From NCBI GenBank assembly GCA_905182175.1, contig CAJJAT010000011.1:248001-312000 (forward strand): a stretch of 64,000 nucleotides of DNA. The letters run 5' to 3'. The stretch is from Flavobacteriales bacterium UBA1494. Lineage in GTDB: Bacteria; Bacteroidota; Bacteroidia; Flavobacteriales_E; Vicingaceae. A program made the position numbers and the translations under genes. The number at the start of each line of letters is the position of its first letter. Within the stretch, counting starts at the first letter, position 1. A model generated the notes under the pieces. That model was not told the DNA's origin. It searched no databases and saw only the letters and a list, made by a program, of their open reading frames with translations. Below, piece by piece: positions 56,305 through 64,000 of this stretch.

Positions 56305-56365
56305 TCGCAGATTACTATGTTTTTTTGCGATTACGTTCGCAAAATACTATGTTTTTTTGCGATTA
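56305..56365. repeat. Two 29-bp direct repeats with inverted ends, operator-like
   Basis: TCGCAnnnTACTATGTTTTTTTGCGATTA occurs at 56305-56333 and 56337-56365; the final 21 bases are identical and the period is 32 bp, about three helical turns. Each copy has inverted ends TCGCA / TGCGA. The second copy includes a TTTG at 56356-56359 that serves as -33 for the box at 56380. Binding of a protein here would block the promoter of the DUF4143 ATPase. Confidence 0.7.
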
Positions 56366-56379
56366 TAATTTGAAAGCAG

Positions 56380-56387
56380 TACTTTTG
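56380..56387 (+). promoter_or_regulatory. -7 promoter box TACTTTTG of the DUF4143 ATPase, leaderless start likely
   Basis: TTTG (56356-56359), 20 bases, then TACTTTTG, a good match to the Bacteroidota promoter. The ATG at 56392 lies where transcription should start, so the mRNA may be leaderless. Confidence 0.6.
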
Positions 56388-56391
56388 ACGT

Positions 56392-57513
56392 ATGATTAAT
56401 AGACTGCTAGAGGAAAATTTAACGCAAAGGCTTTTTAAAGGCAAGTCAATTATTGTGGTTGGTCCAAGGCAGGTAGGGAAAACCACTTTTCTCAAGTCGC
56501 TCATTAAAGGTCAGGAAAAAGTCTTGTGGTTCAATGCAGACAATCAAGATGTGCAAGAGTTATTCAACCAACCAAATTCTTTGGCTTTTAAAAAAGAATT
56601 CGGCAAAGCTAAAATTGTGATCATTGACGAAGCTCAGCGCATTAAAAACATAGGAGTAAAACTCAAGTTAATTACTGATGAATTGCCCGAAATCCAACTG
56701 ATTGTAACCGGATCTTCAGCCTTTGAACTCTCTAATGAAGTAAACGAACCACTAACCGGCAGGAAATGGGAATACAACATGTATCCACTTTCTTTTCAGG
56801 AAATGGTCAATCACCATGGATTACTAAACGAAAAACGGTTGTTAAATCACCGTTTAATTTATGGGTATTACCCAGACGTTGTAACGGCTAATGGAGATGA
56901 AAGAGAAACCTTAAGACAGCTATCTGACAGTTACTTGTACAAAGACTTATTCATTTGGAATAAAATTAATAAAAGTGAAAAGCTGGTCAAGCTATTGCAA
57001 GCGCTGGCCTTTCAAGTCGGCAATCAAGTTTCTTACAATGAACTGGGCAAAACGGTTGGATTAGACAACGAAACCATAGAATCTTACTTGCAAATGTTAG
57101 AGCAGTCGTTTGTTATTTTCCGATTAGGCTCATTTAACAGAAATTTGAGAACGGAGCTTAAAAAAAGTCGTAAAATATATTTTTACGATAATGGTATTCG
57201 GAATGCCTTAATTGCCAATTTTCAACCCATTAACCTCCGGTCAGATACCAGAGCTCTATGGGAAAACTTTCTAGTTTCAGAGCGTATGAAATACAACGAT
57301 TACCGCAGACACTGGTACAACTGCTATTTTTGGAGAACCACAGCACAACAGGAAGTTGATTATTTAGAAGAAAGTGACGGACAACTACGTGCCTTTGAAT
57401 TTAAATGGAATACAAAGAAAAATAACCGCATTACCAAAACATTTACCAATGCGTACCCAGATGCAATTACAGCTATAATTACACCTGATAATTATGTTGA
57501 TTTTGTGAGTTAA
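56392..57513 (+). CDS. AAA_14/DUF4143 ATP-binding protein
   Basis: The 373-residue protein has Walker A GPRQVGKTT (residues 24-32), Walker B KIVIIDEAQR, sensor 1 LIVTGSSAFELSNE, the family's LTGRKWEYNMYPLSFQEMV, a winged-helix region, and the DUF4143 C-terminal domain ending in a nuclease-like ALWENFLVSER ... EVDYLEESDGQLRAFEFKWN. DUF4143 ATPases are numerous and spread horizontally in bacteria and archaea; function is unproven. Upstream is the paired repeat at 56305-56365. The convergent gene ends 23 bases downstream. Confidence 0.9.
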   Translation: MINRLLEENLTQRLFKGKSIIVVGPRQVGKTTFLKSLIKGQEKVLWFNADNQDVQELFNQPNSLAFKKEFGKAKIVIIDEAQRIKNIGVKLKLITDELPEIQLIVTGSSAFELSNEVNEPLTGRKWEYNMYPLSFQEMVNHHGLLNEKRLLNHRLIYGYYPDVVTANGDERETLRQLSDSYLYKDLFIWNKINKSEKLVKLLQALAFQVGNQVSYNELGKTVGLDNETIESYLQMLEQSFVIFRLGSFNRNLRTELKKSRKIYFYDNGIRNALIANFQPINLRSDTRALWENFLVSERMKYNDYRRHWYNCYFWRTTAQQEVDYLEESDGQLRAFEFKWNTKKNNRITKTFTNAYPDAITAIITPDNYVDFVS

Positions 57514-57536
57514 AACCCGGATATCATTCACTTTAG

Positions 57537-58175
57537 TTACCACCGCGTAACCTTCAAATGATTCGCTCTTGATTCTTTGTATATCGATTGAATGTCCTCG
57601 GGAATCTCTCCGGAGAGCAGCCAATTCACATCAAATCCATTGTTAATGGCAGACTTCATTAAATAGTCGCTTTTCGACAAATGACTCCCTAGTTCCTTTA
57701 GCCCATCAGAGAACTCGAAATGATAATCCTCGTCCATCTTATTGATCAATAAAATAATTTTAAATGCTCTAGCAATTATCGAATCTGAAAATGTTCTAAC
57801 TTCTGCCCATGACACTTTTTCAATACTCGTCCCAAAACCATTCAAAACCTTATTAATCAACAATAAATTCAAACTTGCATTCCCGTATTTATCTTTGGTT
57901 ATTTGCACATGCTCGTTAATTTCTCCACTTGCAAACCGCACATCCGCGTGAAGGTAACCGATAGAATAGAATTGCGTATTCATCTGCTCTACCAGAAAGA
58001 CAATTCTAGTTTCCAGTTTTTCTCGAAAATCTTCTGCACTCTCTGTGTTTACTAACTCAAAATGCAACCGATTGGCAAGGTTTGGGTCTTTTTTAAGCAA
58101 TCGAAAAATCAACTTGTCCTTCTCCTTTTCAGGCAAGTGAGAAATTGCTTCTTTAAATTCAGCATCAAATTTCAT
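57537..58175 (-). CDS. Conserved hypothetical protein (unrecognised)
   Basis: A 212-residue soluble protein without signal peptide. The N-terminal third is charged and helical (AISHLPEKEKDKLIFRLLKK), with further helices and a conserved-looking closing GFDVNWLLSGEIPEDIQSIY. Its composition is strongly coding and it has an own upstream region. I do not recognise the family; related proteins appear common in the phylum, but I cannot name a function. Confidence 0.75.
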   Translation of the reverse strand: MKFDAEFKEAISHLPEKEKDKLIFRLLKKDPNLANRLHFELVNTESAEDFREKLETRIVFLVEQMNTQFYSIGYLHADVRFASGEINEHVQITKDKYGNASLNLLLINKVLNGFGTSIEKVSWAEVRTFSDSIIARAFKIILLINKMDEDYHFEFSDGLKELGSHLSKSDYLMKSAINNGFDVNWLLSGEIPEDIQSIYKESRANHLKVTRW

Positions 58176-58276
58176 ACGAGCGTTATTGTTCGTTCAAAGG
58201 TAATTAGAACAGAGTAAAGGTAATTGTAGTTCGTTGTCGTTTATCCTAAAAAATGTGATCTCAGTAATTCTTCTAT

Positions 58277-58340
58277 TTGAATGACAGTTAAATTTCCCGC
58301 TTTTCAGCCGTCGTAGTTAAGATTAAGCTGAAGTTTATCT
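58277..58340 (-). pseudogene. Fragment of the 3' end of a paralogue of the 59834-63319 gene
   Basis: On the minus strand 58338-58277 reads KLQLNLNYDG, a stop, KAGNLTVIQ, which matches NLQLNLNYGGRKSGDLNVIH at the C-terminus of the large outer-membrane protein at 59834. The two DNA segments align over about 60 bases with roughly three quarters identity. It is a short remnant of a second copy. Confidence 0.6.
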
Positions 58341-58413
58341 ACACTTCCCTTCGACAAGCCAAGCACCAGCTTTAATATTTCCTGAAAGAAGATAACGTAA
58401 AGGGAACAAAACT

Positions 58414-58743
58414 CTTGCAGAAAATCACTCAACCTAAAAAGCTACTATTTCAATTAGGTATTAATAGCCATTTCCTAAGCTAATTTGTCACACTGAGCGC
58501 CGCACCCTTTAGTGCGGTGTATCGAAGGGTAGACAATGTTTCAATTATTGAGTTAGAAGTTTGTCTGCACTTCGATACTATTTTCTTGCAGAAAATCACT
58601 CAGTGTGACAAACTAAACAATACTATTTTCTTGCAGAAAATCACTCAGTGTGACAAACTAAACTATAAAGTTTTCCTTGCAGAAAATCATACTTCAACAA
58701 GTTCAGCAACAACTCCGTGTGACAAGCTAAACCATAAAGTTTT
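58414..58743. repeat. Repeat field, unit A (about 330 bp)
   Basis: This unit and the next (58744-59050) match along most of their length with a 330-bp offset, including GTCACACTGAGCGCCGCACC, TGCGGTGTATCGAAGGGTAG and AGTTTGTCTGCACTTCGATA. Inside each unit a ~50-base element CTTGCAGAAAATCACTCAGT followed by GTGACAAACTAAAC recurs. CTGCACTTCGATACT and CACTCAGTGTGACA are arms of the same REP family seen at 47680. Confidence 0.8.
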
Positions 58744-59130
58744 CTTGCAGAAATCCCTCAACCTAAAAAACTACTATTCCAATTAAGTATTCATAGCCAT
58801 TTCCTAAGCTACTTTGTCACACTGAGTGCCGCACCTTCAATGCGGTGTATCGAAGGGTAGACAATGTTTCATTTATTGAGTTAAAAGTTTGTCTGCACTT
58901 CGATACTATTTTCTTGCAGAAAATCACTCAGTGTGACAAACTAAACAATACTATTTCCTTGCAGAAAATCATACTTCAACAAGTTCAGCAACCACTCAAT
59001 GTGACAAACTAACTATAAGATGCTATTTTCTTGCAGAAAATCACTCCGCACGACAAGCTAAACCATAAGATTTCTTTGCAGAAAATCATACTACAACAAG
59101 TTCGGTAACAGCTCAGTGTGCCAAAGAAAA
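58744..59130. repeat. Repeat field, unit B and degenerate tail
   Basis: A near copy of unit A starts at 58744 (CTTGCAG) and stays recognisable to about 59000. Two or three more CTTGCAGAAAATCA elements follow (about 59032 and 59077) with flanks CAACAAGTTCAGCAAC and CAGTGTGACAAACT. The variation among copies indicates an old expansion. Confidence 0.7.
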
Positions 59131-59240
59131 CGATTCCTATTTAACATTAAAAATCAGTTATACAATAATGAATATTAACCTGTATTGAGCATGTCAAACG
59201 GAAGTGCATACATAGTTTCAAATCGCTACTTTTATTTATA

Positions 59241-59540
59241 ATGAAAGGCCACAATTATCATGTTTACATTCTCAAATGCGCTGACGACTCTTATTACACA
59301 GGCGTTACCAATGATCTAGAAAGGAGGTTGAAAGAGCACAAAAATTAATTGAATCAAGATTGCTACACCGCAAGTAGGTTGCCATTAGAATTAGTTTTTA
59401 CTCAAAATTTCAAATACATTGATAAGGCCATTGATTTTGAAAAACAAATAAAAGGTTGGAGTAGGAAAAAGAAGGAAGCAATTATTAGAGGCGAATGGAA
59501 TGAACTAGTTGGGCTTGCGAAGAAAAAGTTTAACCTTTGA
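59241..59540 (+). pseudogene. GIY-YIG nuclease-domain protein (UPF0213-like) with in-frame stop
   Basis: From the ATG at 59241 the frame reads MKGHNYHVYILKCADDSYYT then GVTNDLERRLKEHKN, a TAA at 59346-59348, then in the same frame DCYTASRLPLELVFTQ and AIDFEKQIKGWSRKKKEAII to a TGA at 59540. The GIY-YIG pair (VYI...YTG), Arg of DLERRL and the C-terminal KQIKGWSRxKK are all there, so one nonsense change breaks an otherwise complete ~98-residue gene. Restart at 59349 (TTG) would lack the catalytic part. Confidence 0.85.
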
Positions 59541-59833
59541 CGAGGTAAAGTTTATCTGCACTTCCCTTTGACAAGCTAAGGACAAGCTTTAAAATTTTCT
59601 TGCAGAAAATCATACTTCAACAAGTTAAGCAACAACTCAGTATGACAGACTAAACGATAATTTATTCTGTAAGAGATAATTAACACCATAAACTTTAGGA
59701 TTGAAATTTCGTAAAAATCACTCAAGCTAAAAGCTTCAATAAAACATACATTGCTTTTCAGTAGCTATTTTATTACACTGAGTGCCGCACCCTTCAGTGT
59801 GTTGTATCGAAGGGTAGACAGTGTTTCAACCTC
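59541..59833. repeat. Repeat field, third partial copy
   Basis: AAGTTTATCTGCACTTCCCT (about 59547) repeats the segment at 58331, and the block ending GCACCCTTCAGTG...TGTATCGAAGGGTAGACAGTG (59780-59823) repeats 58490-58540 and 58820-58868. It borders the stop of the large outer-membrane gene. Confidence 0.65.
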
Positions 59834-62800
59834 CTAAAAAAAAGCCCTCACTGTCATTCCTCCGGTATGAATAACATTTAAATCTCCCGATTTTCGCCCA
59901 CCGTAATTTAAGTTTAGCTGTAAGTTATTGGCCAAATTTCGCTGCCATCTCAAATCCCAAGTGATGTTGTCACCTTTTGTTAAACCGTCTAACATTTCAA
60001 AAGCCAACGAATTATTTTCAGGAGCATTGAATTTAATGTTAATGAAACTCGCTGTTATCGAAAACGTTCCTTTACCTGCTTGATTGAATTGAAGCTCAGT
60101 TGAAAAACTTGAATTTACAGACTCCTCCAAATTTCCCACATTCAGCTCTGTTTCAAAGTCATTCTTTTTTTCGGCGTATATTCCTGAGACGCTAACCCTA
60201 AACTTGACAGAGGGCTGAAAGTTAATTTTAGGTTCAATTTGTCTGGTGTTGATGTTATAATTTCGGTTGGCAAAATTCTCTGCCCGGTTCGCTCTTTTCG
60301 ACTCCGTTAACTTCAATTCAACAGAATAGCTACTGTTCACATTGTATCGAAAACGAAGCTCATTTTGAAATAGGGAACGACTTTGAAAACCATTGGTTAG
60401 CAAACTCTTGTTTCTGTTGTTTAAATAAAAGTACTCCGCTCCAAACTTTGGATTAATTCGGTTGAAGTAAAATGTATTGGCGAATGAAGAATTTACAGAT
60501 ACAAGGTTAGAGTCTTCCGTATCAATACCAAATGGGTTGTAAACTGCTTCTTGTGTTCCCGTCTTCCGCTCTGCTCGATAGGCTGCTTTATTAGAGAACT
60601 TTCCTAGCATCTTTTTCCAACCAGCTTCTCCATTTAAAATGGCGTCAGGTTTTAAAAACAGTACTTGATTAAACTGATTGGAGTAAATCGCTACCCGTTC
60701 GTTGCTAGGCGTAAAGACTCGTATATAGTTCGATTCAAACTGATTGTTAGGTCCTGCAACTTCAAATTCGTTGAACTCCTTTACTCCATTTCCATTATAA
60801 TCGTTCCACAAGTGTGTCCCTTGCCCATCATTAACTTGTAGAAAAGAAAACTCTCGTTTAAATTCCAACCCACTGCCCAACTGATAAAAAGTACTAGAAT
60901 TTACAAAGCCTTTTAAAATTTTCAAATTGTACTGAAGCCTTCCCAACAATGTGTTTTCTGCTTGCCTGTTCTCACTCAATACACTGTCTTCAATTATAAA
61001 CCTCCGATACGTTGCTCTTCCACTTAACTGACTTCTTCTATTCTCTGTTAAAGCAAAGTCAAAATCGAAATTTTCACTTTTCTGCGCTCGCTTTAATTGA
61101 TTTACATCCGGCAATAAATCATACGTCTCTCCATAGCTTAACTTGGCAGATTTCCCAGCTGTGCTGTCACCTATTTGAGCAAATACTCTCCAAATCCTAC
61201 GGTCTAAACTAGTCACTTGCAAACTGTCGCTATCTCCTTCGTAAAACTCCAACTGTTCTTGTTCATAATAACCACCAACCGTTATCTTTCCTATTCTTTG
61301 GGTTACTGTAGTATAATGTCTCAAAAAACTAGAATTATCATTTGCTTTGGTAGTTAACAAACTTCCATTCGATTGAACCCTAAAGCCTTTCCTTTCATAG
61401 TTAGATGAATAACCATTTCGAATACCGTTGTACTCTTCCCCTTTTAAAAAGGAACCTAGTTCGTAGTTTAAAAAATTAACTCCTTTCTGAATTCCTGTTT
61501 TGGCGCGTATTAATGATTCATTGCCGGTTAAAAAAAGCGTTTGAACATTCCAATCTCGCTCAAACTCCACATCGCGATACCGTTCTACAAATTGAAAGTT
61601 ACGATCTCGCTGTTCAACTAAAACTTCAGAATTCCAATAACTTGAGCTAACAGAATCTCTCTTATTTATGCGTTGACGGTGTTTAAAATCCATCGAAAAA
61701 GCATACGAACGATCATCTGCAGAATCCTTTGTAGAATAAGTATTTACATCATTTTTAGTATATGCACCCTCAATGGCTAAGATGGTGTTTTTTGAAAACT
61801 CATAACTCGCACCAAGCGTAATCATTTGGCGCTGCTTTGGGGTTACCAGTTGTATTGTTGGGTCGTGGTCTCCTTGCCGAACTCCTTGATCATTGGGAAA
61901 TCGGAACGCATACACTCTCCCGTTTGCATCACTCGTAATTTGCACGTAATCACCATTCCCTGCGCCAACAAACCGAAAACGAGCGGCATAAATGGCGCTA
62001 TCTGGGTTTTTAGAATACACTAAAATTTGTCGCCCAAGCGAGTCTATAATTTTGTAACGGACTTGAGTATCATCAAATCCCGCAGAATCAATACCTGTCG
62101 AAATTGCAGCATTCACGTCATCTCCAGCGTTCAGTAAAGCTCTCTTTTGGTCGTCAGATAAATCTTGCTGTAAGGGTTGGTTTTTATTGTCTTGTTCTGA
62201 ATAGATATTGAAGTCTACCGTTAGCTTTTCCTTTTTATATTGGTTCTCTAAAAAAACAACTGAGCGAGAATAATTCTGATCAGAATATTGAAATTCAACC
62301 ACAATCCGTAAATCTTTATTAATAATTTGATTTGGTGTAAAGGTCAATTCTGCAGTATTGTAATCAATCACATAATCTTTGTCTTGCCCTCGGGTCATTA
62401 ATTTTCCATTCACAAACACCCGTTCTGTGCCGGAGAGAACAATTATGAATCGCTCATTTTCTGACCCTTCTAATTTATACGGTCCTTGATTCCCTTCTTC
62501 TCCTGGAATTACATTTCTCGAAAATTTACCCCGAGATATTGCAGCATTTAAGGAGGTTTTAAAAACTCCATTCTCTGCTTCCAGCAACTCTTCTTTGGCA
62601 ATTATCTCAGTTGAAAAGCCCAGACCTTGAACCTTTTTATTGAAATTCATAAAATAACTGTTCGGTCTTGAAATTCTAAAATCCCCGGCAATGAGGCTGC
62701 TTTTTTCATCGTACACTCGAATAAAAACTCGATCAAACTCCTGTAATTGTTGCGTATTTCCTTCCGCCTGAATTGGAATAGTATTGTCACTTATTGCCGC

Positions 62801-63319
62801 TTGAATGGCAATATCTTCCGTAATTTTTCCTGACAGTTGTAAGTCTAAATTTGAATTTACAGAAAGATCTTGATTGTTCCCAAAATTCACTCCACGAGAA
62901 ATACTCCCATTTTTTGTTAACCCACTTACAGAGAATAAATCTCTCTGGTTTGGATTTTCTTTAATCGTAAAATAGTCAAACTGCCCAGGATCTGATTGCT
63001 CGATTTGGTCTAAGGATTTATGGGCATACTTTTTTTCAAAGAAATAAGGGAAAACCCGATAACCAACCGTAATGGTATCCCCTATAAATTCTTTCCCCAA
63101 TATTAACTTCGCTTTAGCGTAAAGTATTTTATATTGAGATGAACTCAAATATGAACCATCTTGCAGCTTGAGCAAGGCAGATTGTGGAATAATACTTAAG
63201 GTATCTAGAGTTATAGTGTCGGCATTAATGACCAGTTCTTGTTCCCGCCAATTGGACCCCACTTGACTAAAAGCCAGATAAGGCAAAAGCGTTAACAGAA
63301 AAAGAAATACCGATCTCAA
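59834..63319 (-). CDS. Large outer-membrane protein of unknown function (1161 residues)
   Basis: Signal peptide MRSVFLFLLTLLPYLAFSQ, then a periplasmic region with SVSGLTKNGSISRGVNFGNN and NLDLQLSGKITEDIAIQAAI (a TonB-receptor/secretin-like signature seen in large Bacteroidota barrels), then hundreds of residues of alternating strands, ending in GGMTVRAFF with the terminal Phe of outer-membrane barrels. An EF-hand-like calcium loop DYNGNGVKEFNEFE occurs near residue 850. It resembles SprA-type barrel segments in style but is only half as long. Function unknown. Confidence 0.78.
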   Translation of the reverse strand: MRSVFLFLLTLLPYLAFSQVGSNWREQELVINADTITLDTLSIIPQSALLKLQDGSYLSSSQYKILYAKAKLILGKEFIGDTITVGYRVFPYFFEKKYAHKSLDQIEQSDPGQFDYFTIKENPNQRDLFSVSGLTKNGSISRGVNFGNNQDLSVNSNLDLQLSGKITEDIAIQAAISDNTIPIQAEGNTQQLQEFDRVFIRVYDEKSSLIAGDFRISRPNSYFMNFNKKVQGLGFSTEIIAKEELLEAENGVFKTSLNAAISRGKFSRNVIPGEEGNQGPYKLEGSENERFIIVLSGTERVFVNGKLMTRGQDKDYVIDYNTAELTFTPNQIINKDLRIVVEFQYSDQNYSRSVVFLENQYKKEKLTVDFNIYSEQDNKNQPLQQDLSDDQKRALLNAGDDVNAAISTGIDSAGFDDTQVRYKIIDSLGRQILVYSKNPDSAIYAARFRFVGAGNGDYVQITSDANGRVYAFRFPNDQGVRQGDHDPTIQLVTPKQRQMITLGASYEFSKNTILAIEGAYTKNDVNTYSTKDSADDRSYAFSMDFKHRQRINKRDSVSSSYWNSEVLVEQRDRNFQFVERYRDVEFERDWNVQTLFLTGNESLIRAKTGIQKGVNFLNYELGSFLKGEEYNGIRNGYSSNYERKGFRVQSNGSLLTTKANDNSSFLRHYTTVTQRIGKITVGGYYEQEQLEFYEGDSDSLQVTSLDRRIWRVFAQIGDSTAGKSAKLSYGETYDLLPDVNQLKRAQKSENFDFDFALTENRRSQLSGRATYRRFIIEDSVLSENRQAENTLLGRLQYNLKILKGFVNSSTFYQLGSGLEFKREFSFLQVNDGQGTHLWNDYNGNGVKEFNEFEVAGPNNQFESNYIRVFTPSNERVAIYSNQFNQVLFLKPDAILNGEAGWKKMLGKFSNKAAYRAERKTGTQEAVYNPFGIDTEDSNLVSVNSSFANTFYFNRINPKFGAEYFYLNNRNKSLLTNGFQSRSLFQNELRFRYNVNSSYSVELKLTESKRANRAENFANRNYNINTRQIEPKINFQPSVKFRVSVSGIYAEKKNDFETELNVGNLEESVNSSFSTELQFNQAGKGTFSITASFINIKFNAPENNSLAFEMLDGLTKGDNITWDLRWQRNLANNLQLNLNYGGRKSGDLNVIHTGGMTVRAFF

Positions 63320-63491
63320 GAGACTAAAATTAAACTTTGTTGGTTAAAACTAACGTAAAAAGGTAGGCGTTTAGTAGCTTTCATCTCAAACTTTCTATTT
63401 GAAAATAATTCGGAATTTAACTGAGCTAAAATCAAGTCTAAATTTTATTCATAACCTACTTTAATAAAGAACATTAAAACTAAATTCAACT

Positions 63492-64000
63492 ATGAAAAGA
63501 ATAATCTCCTACAACGTAAATGGCATTCGAGCAGCACTAAAAAAAGATTTTATGACGTGGTTGGGCGCAGCGAATCCAGATGTTCTGTGTTTACAAGAAA
63601 TTAAAGCAATGCCTGAGCAGTTAGAAGCTGACTTTCTAGAAAATTTAGAGTACCACCATTATTGGTACCCTGCACAGAAGAAAGGCTATAGCGGCACAGC
63701 AATTTGGACAAAAGAAGAGCCAAAACATGTTGAATATGGCTGTGGTATGGAGAAGTATGATTTTGAAGGAAGAGTTATTCGAGTAGACTTTGAAACCTTC
63801 TCAGTAATGTCAGTTTACATGCCATCGGGTTCCAATGAGCTGCGCCAGAGTTTTAAAATGGAATGGCTTTCTGATTTTCAAGACTATATTAATGAATTAA
63901 AAAAGGAAATTCCAAACCTTATTATCAGCGGCGATTATAACATTTGTCATTTAGACATTGACATTCACAACCCAACAAAACAGCAAAGAACATCAGGGTT
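63492..64000 (+). CDS. xth: Exodeoxyribonuclease III, 3' end outside window
   Basis: The ATG at 63492 starts MKRIISYNVNGIRAALKKDF, followed by the metal-binding Glu in LCLQEIKAMPE, the SGTAIWTKEEP loop, VYMPSGSNE, and IISGDYNICHLDIDIHNP (catalytic Asp-x-Asn). This is the AP endonuclease/exonuclease III family acting in base-excision repair. About 170 of some 255 residues are present. Confidence 0.93.
   Translation, partial: MKRIISYNVNGIRAALKKDFMTWLGAANPDVLCLQEIKAMPEQLEADFLENLEYHHYWYPAQKKGYSGTAIWTKEEPKHVEYGCGMEKYDFEGRVIRVDFETFSVMSVYMPSGSNELRQSFKMEWLSDFQDYINELKKEIPNLIISGDYNICHLDIDIHNPTKQQRTSG

Noticed and set aside
58517-58786. 89-codon open frame within the repeat field
   Set aside because: Its sequence is the translated repeat (IFLQKITQCDKLN repeated) with no homologue-like content and no promoter or binding site.
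58414-59130. CRISPR array
   Set aside because: Repeat units vary in length and sequence, spacers are themselves repeated, and no cas gene is present; the arms pair as REP hairpins.
1-64000. tRNA or rRNA genes
   Set aside because: I saw no cloverleaf with CCA end or rRNA signature by eye; a tRNAscan run would settle it.

Overview
The window is a chromosomal piece of a low-GC member of the Bacteroidota, most likely a flavobacterium-like lineage (inference). Evidence seen in the sequence: gliding genes gldB and gldC, type IX secretion (T9SS) C-terminal sorting domains, a DUF5686/CarboxypepD_reg outer-membrane protein, a DUF3098 gene, an FtsX-TruB-QueA-IspD block, and repeated TAnnTTTG -7 boxes typical of Bacteroidota sigma factor promoters.

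Layout. 1-1.9 kb: 5' part of a coenzyme B12-dependent ribonucleotide reductase (minus). 2.6-6.5 kb: heme operon with a HemA-HemC fusion, hemD and hemB. 6.5-10.1 kb: two decayed genes (an MscS-family channel and a T9SS-exported propeller protein). 10.1-12.8 kb: glycerophosphodiester phosphodiesterase and a MORN/YwqK-repeat protein. 12.8-17.6 kb: rimP-nusA-infB operon with a terminator-like hairpin in its leader. 17.6-19.1 kb: remains of another T9SS-exported protein. 19.7-22.4 kb: SLC13-type transporter and a half-length aldehyde dehydrogenase homologue. 22.6-27.7 kb: gldB-gldC, then ftsX-DUF3098-truB-queA-ispD (minus). 27.7-30.1 kb: beta-barrel protein and NAD synthetase. 30.2-32.7 kb: broken M50-like membrane protein, a radical SAM/SPASM enzyme, and an unrecognised coding remnant. 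32.8-38.2 kb: DUF5686 protein, FAD oxidoreductase and membrane iron-sulfur protein. 38.2-42.5 kb: a broken four-helix-bundle gene in a repeat field, then three glycosyltransferases. 42.6-43.7 kb: a C5-methyltransferase stub facing an intact HNH nuclease. 44.3-48.9 kb: methyltransferase, CrtA-like protein, hemL, hemE. 48.9-57.5 kb: PEGA protein, lipoprotein, two secreted amidohydrolases, 4-TM protein, hflX, DUF4143 ATPase. 57.5-63.3 kb: hypothetical gene, a repeat field with a broken GIY-YIG gene, a 1161-residue outer-membrane protein. 63.5 kb to end: start of exodeoxyribonuclease III.

How the genes work together. The window encodes every step from glutamyl-tRNA to coproporphyrinogen III (HemA-HemC fusion, HemL, HemB, HemD, HemE), split over two loci. 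Translation and RNA genes (rimP, nusA, infB, truB, queA, hflX) and envelope/gliding genes (ftsX, gldB, gldC, barrels) form the conserved backbone.

The most striking theme is gene decay: about ten accessory genes are frameshifted, truncated or stopped, while the housekeeping genes are intact. I did not find a convincing new defence or mobile system. The best unusual items are the HemA-HemC fusion, the solitary HNH nuclease beside a 5' stub of a DNA methyltransferase, the paired 29-bp operator-like repeat before the DUF4143 ATPase, and the repeat field at 58.4-59.8 kb. Reading was by eye; no database search was run, and boundaries of non-coding features may be off by a base or two.
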